Source: Brevibacterium aurantiacum (GTDB lineage Bacteria; Actinomycetota; Actinomycetes; Actinomycetales; Brevibacteriaceae). From it: a stretch of 64,000 nt of DNA. Shown here one piece after another: positions 63,634-64,000 of this stretch. A program made the translations under genes and the position numbers. Within the stretch, counting starts at the first letter, position 1; each line of letters opens with the position of its first letter. The notes under the pieces are model-generated. The model had not been told where the DNA came from, did not search any database, and saw nothing but the letters and a program-made list of their open reading frames with translations. The DNA is taken from NCBI RefSeq assembly GCF_900169065.1, contig NZ_FXZB01000001.1:124001-188000 (forward strand). Reading direction: 5' to 3'.

Positions 63634-64000
63634 TCAGTGGCGAATCCACCACGAATCTGTCGGAGCCACAGGGGTGCGACGCTTGTGCTCGGTGGCGCGG
63701 TACTTCTCAATGAGGAGAGAGGCGGCCGCCTTCTCGATGTCTCTGCCCTCAAGGAAGTCATCGATCTGGTCGTAGCTGAGTCCCAGAGATGATTCATCGG
63801 TCTGGCCCGGTGCATCGTCGAGCAGATCGGCTGTCGGAACTTTCCGCACCAGATGTTCTGGGGCGCCGAGGTGGTCGAGCAGTGCACGGCCCTGCCGTTT
63901 GTTCAGCCCGGCCAGCGGCACCACATCGGCGGCTCCGTCACCGAATTTGGTGAAGAAGCCGGTGACGGCTTCGGCGGCATGATCGGTGCCTGCGACGAGG
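63634..64000 (-). CDS. nadE: NH3-dependent NAD+ synthetase, C-terminal part (gene runs off the right edge)
   Basis: Makes NAD from deamido-NAD, ATP and ammonia. The visible C-terminal ~121 residues include [47 protein letters not shown] and [20 protein letters not shown]. The last segments carry the conserved Lys/Arg/His of the nucleotide-binding lid of NadE. It stops at 63634 and is convergent with the membrane-protein gene. The N-terminal glutaminase domain, if any, lies outside the window. Confidence 0.9.
   Translation of the reverse strand, partial: LVAGTDHAAEAVTGFFTKFGDGAADVVPLAGLNKRQGRALLDHLGAPEHLVRKVPTADLLDDAPGQTDESSLGLSYDQIDDFLEGRDIEKAAASLLIEKYRATEHKRRTPVAPTDSWWIRH

Overview
The window is a stretch of chromosome from a high-GC Gram-positive bacterium (Actinomycetota, most likely Micrococcales; a Brevibacterium-like organism is my best guess, not a proven one). 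The basis is the GC-rich codon use, the GTG/TTG starts, the conserved actinobacterial gene order (alaS-ruvX-mltG-aroE...aroC-aroK-aroB-efp; yajC-secD-secF-rel; ruvC-ruvA-ruvB; hrcA-dnaJ-rsmE-phoH-ybeY-corC-era; comEA-comEC-holA/rpsT/lepA-hemW; the tRNA-Gly-Cys-Val cluster) and several apparently leaderless genes whose -10 hexamer lies 6-8 nt before the start codon.

Layout. 1-10.5 kb (minus strand): rpsD, then alaS, ruvX, mltG and aroE joined by 4-bp overlaps, followed by a prepilin peptidase, aroC, aroK, aroB and a truncated efp. This block combines translation, Holliday-junction processing, cell-wall synthesis and the shikimate pathway. 10.6-15.2 kb: an accessory segment with a two-gene ABC exporter, a Nudix hydrolase broken by a +1 frameshift in a C6 run, and a CPA2-type cation/proton antiporter with a repetitive tail. 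15.2-23.2 kb: rarA (with an acidic insertion), aspS, a divergent ArsR-type regulator, hisS, a metallo-beta-lactamase-fold hydrolase, a DUF349 protein and an orphan AbiEi-like protein. 23.2-32.8 kb (minus): yebC, ruvC, ruvA, ruvB, yajC, secD, secF and a bifunctional rel. 32.9-38.3 kb (minus): a Nudix hydrolase, an S9 peptidase, a HIT protein and thrS.

38.4-40.5 kb: a Q/N/G/Y-rich membrane protein and four tRNA genes (Gly-GCC, Cys-GCA, Val-CAC, Val-GAC). 40.5-48.9 kb: a small PGPGW-type membrane protein, zapE, and the heat-shock/RNA-processing operon hrcA-dnaJ-rsmE-phoH-ybeY-corC-era under a perfect CIRCE element. 49-56 kb: DUF3097, a second Q-rich membrane protein, hemW and lepA on the minus strand, an EEP-family hydrolase, a PemK/MazF-like protein and rpsT. 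56-64 kb (minus): holA, comEC, comEA, degV and a UDP-glucose dehydrogenase, then a plus-strand membrane protein of unknown function, and the 3' part of nadE.

Most of the window is conserved housekeeping sequence. I found no prophage, insertion sequence, CRISPR array, rRNA or secondary-metabolite cluster, and no convincing wholly new system. The best leads are the accessory segment with its frameshifted Nudix gene, the tRNA-Val anticodon-switch duplication, a metal-site signature in the ArsR protein, disordered insertions in SecD and RarA, two orphan toxin/antitoxin-like proteins, and the unknown membrane protein at 62.9 kb.
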